The translations under genes were made by a program, and so were the position numbers. The notes beneath the pieces are model-generated. The model was given only the letters and a program-made list of their open reading frames with translations. It did no database searches and was not told the DNA's origin. From Brassica napus (Eukaryota > Streptophyta > Magnoliopsida > Brassicales > Brassicaceae), in assembly GCF_020379485.1 (NCBI RefSeq), contig NC_063438.1, positions 4,856,024-4,920,023 on the forward strand: a DNA stretch of 64,000 nt, given 5' to 3'. Shown here piece by piece: positions 60,552 through 64,000 of this stretch (positions are counted from its first letter, which is position 1; each line of letters opens with the position of its first letter).

Positions 60552-61321
60552 ATGGAAGAAGACAATATGGAATGCTGGACCAGCCCCTTCATCAATGGCC
60601 AATCTTCTTCCAACTTCATCTATCCTTTCCATAGCTTTAACAATGTTTCAGGTAAAGAAACTAATGTGTGTGCTTGGTACTTAATTCATGAACTCAATGT
60701 GCAATAGTTATCACTATCTTAACCATATAGAAAACTATAGTACACTCCGGAATCAAATCCAAGAAAACAAATATTTTGTTTTCTTCAGGTACAATTTTGG
60801 AGACACAAGGAGGTCGACCTCTTCATGAACATTACTATGCAGCCCCTCCAGCAATGGTGGAGAGCAGTTATGGAGAAGCAAGCAACACCAACAATGGATA
60901 TGAAACGAAGAAGAAGAAGATGACTAACGAGCAGCTGAAGTTACTAGAGATAAGTTTCCAAGAGGAGATGAAGCTAGACCCGGAGAGGAAGATGAAGCTG
61001 TCCAAAGAACTCGGGCTGCAACCTAGACAGATAGCGGTTTGGTTCCAGAACAGGAAAGCCAGGTGGAAGAACAAACAACTCGAGCATCTCTACGAATCAT
61101 TAAGGCAAGAGTTTGATGTTATCTGTCAAGAAAAGAAGTTGCTACAAGAAGAGGTACGTTATTAATTTATCTTGTTATCTCAAGTGGCATTTACTTGACT
61201 TACTATCACTTTGTTTTAACAGCTTATACAACTGAAGGCAATGATAAGAGAGAATGGTGCAAGCAACAACAAGCAGCAAACGTGGGAAAATGCTTTATCA
61301 GCTCAGTTCCAACTCAACTAG
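60552..61321 (+). CDS. HB22: HD-Zip class I transcription factor, HB22-like
   Basis: Three exons, 60552-60651, 60789-61153 and 61223-61321, give 187 residues; the family member HB22 (At2g36610) is about this size. The homeodomain lies at about residues 73-128 ([40 protein letters not shown]), followed immediately by a leucine zipper (about 130-168: [32 protein letters not shown]) that continues across the last intron. HD-Zip I proteins dimerise and bind the CAATNATTG site in the nucleus. All junctions are in frame and the WFQNRKA recognition helix is unaltered. The start codon follows an A-rich leader. The next gene is convergent RPL24, as in At2g36610-At2g36620. Identity rests on domain, size and synteny. 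Confidence 0.92.
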
Positions 61322-61676
61322 ATCTCAATAGAATCCATAATTGTTGCTTTGGTACGATGTCAGATCCTGTTTTAATTAAAGTTGCTTTCAAGAAAATAGT
61401 GTTTTATGTTCGTTCACACGCAAGACATTGCTATTGAAGAACATTAAAGCAATAGACAAGCCATGGACTGATCAGCAATGTCTTCCACATAGTTAAGATT
61501 CAAATAAAATGGGATAAGTAAACAAACAAAAAAATTCATAATCTGCATAAAAAACTTTTTTGAGTACAATATATCAGATAGGGGTGCAAGACTATAATAA
61601 AAACTTGTAACAAAACAAAAGTCAGAAACAATTAAAAAAAAGATAAGAGCAGAGAGATGAATGAGGGCTAATCTAT
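61322..61676. other. convergent 3-prime spacer
   Basis: About 355 bases between the HB22 and RPL24 stop codons, with no gene; presumably the two 3-prime UTRs. Confidence 0.6.
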
Positions 61677-62790
<1,114 letters not shown>

Positions 62791-62826
62791 GGCTCCGCCG
62801 CCGGCTGAAACTTTTTTTTACACTGG

Positions 62827-62963
62827 AAGCCCTAAAAGTCTAGGTTTTAAGATAAACGATTTGTATTTAAGCAGATGAGTTTGTCTGAACCCTAGTTTTT
62901 TTAATGGGCCTCTTAGACCAATTTTAGCCCATATTATAAGGTCTTTAGTACGGTCAAGCCCAC
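62827..62963 (-). promoter_or_regulatory. ribosomal-gene promoter: telo-box and site II elements
   Basis: Upstream of RPL24 there are AACCCTAG (62889-62896, a telo-box) and three TGGGCY motifs in either orientation (62906-62911, 62927-62932, 62958-62963). This pairing is the known signature of plant ribosomal-protein and growth-linked promoters. Confidence 0.75.
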
Positions 62964-64000
62964 TTAAGAACATTTGCTGGCCTCCTGGATCCAAAATTCG
63001 ATTTAAAAAAGATTAAGAACCCCTAAATGAGTATGTGGGATAATGATACAATGTGAATGTGATATGCAAGTGAGACTAAACCAAAATACAATAACCAAAG
63101 TAAACCACAATTAACCAGAGATTTATATGGTATCTATTTTCTAAATTCTAATACACGATATTTCAAAAGAAGTGGATAAGAAGATAACAACATATCTCAA
63201 GTTTGTGTTCAAACTTGATCCCATCAACTAGATTTTGACCGGCGCTTTTTTTTTTCAATTGACAAATATTAAATAAATATTATATTTTAATATATTTATG
63301 TTTTATTTTATAAAAGACTTAAAGATTTTATCTTTATTTATCGTATTTCATTTTAAATGGCTATTTATATTTTAAAAATTTTATTTTATTTTTTTAATGA
63401 ATTAAGTTGATATAACTCTGATAAATTAATTTCATTATGTGGTTAATATTTTAAAAAAAAACTTATATACTTTTAATAAAGATTTATACTTTTCAATGAA
63501 AAAAATTAATTTTTTTATGAATGCTTAAATTATATTAAGAAAAGAAAAAAATAATAATTAAGAATAGTTGAAAAAAAATATTTGAATTTGGACTCAATGG
63601 CCTAAAGAAAAAAAAAAGTGAGAATTGGATATGATTTCTTAATCGGTCCAAATGGCCCAAGAGAAATCTGATGTGGGCTGGATAAAAAAAACGACCCAAT
63701 ATAGATGTGTTATTAATATTACTTGATTGCTCTTAATAAAACATACAATATTAGTAAAGAAAAGAGTAGACTAAGGTAAAAAGGACAATAAGATCCGGCT
63801 TTAATAGTATAGATGTTTTTATATCAACTTTAAAACTATCCCAGCTATAATAGATACTGAACAACTAGCAACTCAATTATTTCTCCAGTACTAATCGGTA
63901 GTATTAATTAGGTTTTAACAAGAAGAAAAAAGTAGGCATCCTACATTTTGTCTAATAGAATCAAATTCTTAAGAGGGTTGGTTGGGCCAGGGATGAGGGA
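62964..64000. other. spacer with a terminal Helitron
   Basis: No gene. Apart from the Helitron at 63228-63813 the DNA is AT-rich and unclassified. Confidence 0.6.
63228..63813 (-). mobile_element. small non-autonomous Helitron, 586 bp
   Basis: Read on the minus strand, the 5-prime end is A/TCTATACTATTAAAGCCGG at 63813, the classic crucifer Helitron start. The 3-prime end reads GCGCCGGTCAAAATCTAG/T at 63228, with CTAG followed by T and a decayed hairpin. No coding sequence. Confidence 0.8.

Overview
The window is nuclear DNA of a crucifer (Brassicaceae). Split genes with short AT-rich introns, nuclear tRNA genes, Helitron ends of the crucifer type and recognisable genes all point there. From memory of the Arabidopsis thaliana gene order, the recognisable genes follow the block At2g36420 to At2g36620: TRM-like, DUF247, a small orphan, HARDY, DUF868, Pcf11-like, ROS1, CBS-PB1, enolase LOS2/ENO2, HAD-like, HB22 and RPL24A. 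Missing neighbours (for example an aldolase between HARDY and DUF868) and long transposon-filled gaps suggest a larger, fractionated genome such as Brassica or Raphanus. The genus is inference.

Layout. 1-8.7 kb: a TRM-like 3-prime end, an intact DUF247 gene, AT-rich repeats, an 82-residue orphan, a truncated AP2/ERF (HARDY-like) remnant, and a DUF868 gene broken by a 187-bp MITE. 8.7-11.8 kb: spacer with a non-autonomous PIF/Harbinger element. 11.8-22.5 kb: two large minus-strand genes, a Pcf11-like CID protein (7 exons) and a ROS1-type DNA demethylase (20 exons, 1402 aa, all catalytic and Fe-S residues present). 22.9-37.0 kb: a TE-dominated gap holding an apparently complete three-gene PIF/Harbinger element inserted in one copy of a tandem repeat (the other copy is the empty site), nested MITEs, an hAT MITE and a Helitron. 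37.6-40.1 kb: CBS-PB1 gene, tRNA-Leu, and a phosphatase (PTPMT-type) 3-prime fragment. 40.4-45.5 kb: a 13-coding-exon VEF-family Polycomb gene, most like FIS2, with a 2.2-kb first intron holding a Helitron. 46-47.3 kb: another Helitron. 47.7-53.1 kb: enolase and a HAD/FCP1-like gene. 53.6-60.5 kb: tRNA-Arg and a long gap with a Helitron carrying RNase H-like debris. 60.5-62.8 kb: HD-Zip I gene and ribosomal protein eL24. The window ends with a small Helitron.

The genes do not form a pathway; they are a syntenic plant block. Two chromatin regulators (ROS1-type demethylase and a FIS2-like PRC2 subunit) lie about 18 kb apart. The FIS2-like gene and the phosphatase fragment look displaced from the At2g35670-At2g35680 position. 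The least expected pattern is a set of very small insertions (10-29 bp, mostly poly(A/T) plus a few bases) each flanked by 12-17-bp direct repeats. They look like ultra-truncated retroposons, and some share the 3-prime end of a LINE fragment in the same window. Exon coordinates were worked out by hand from splice sites and reading frame; no alignments were run.
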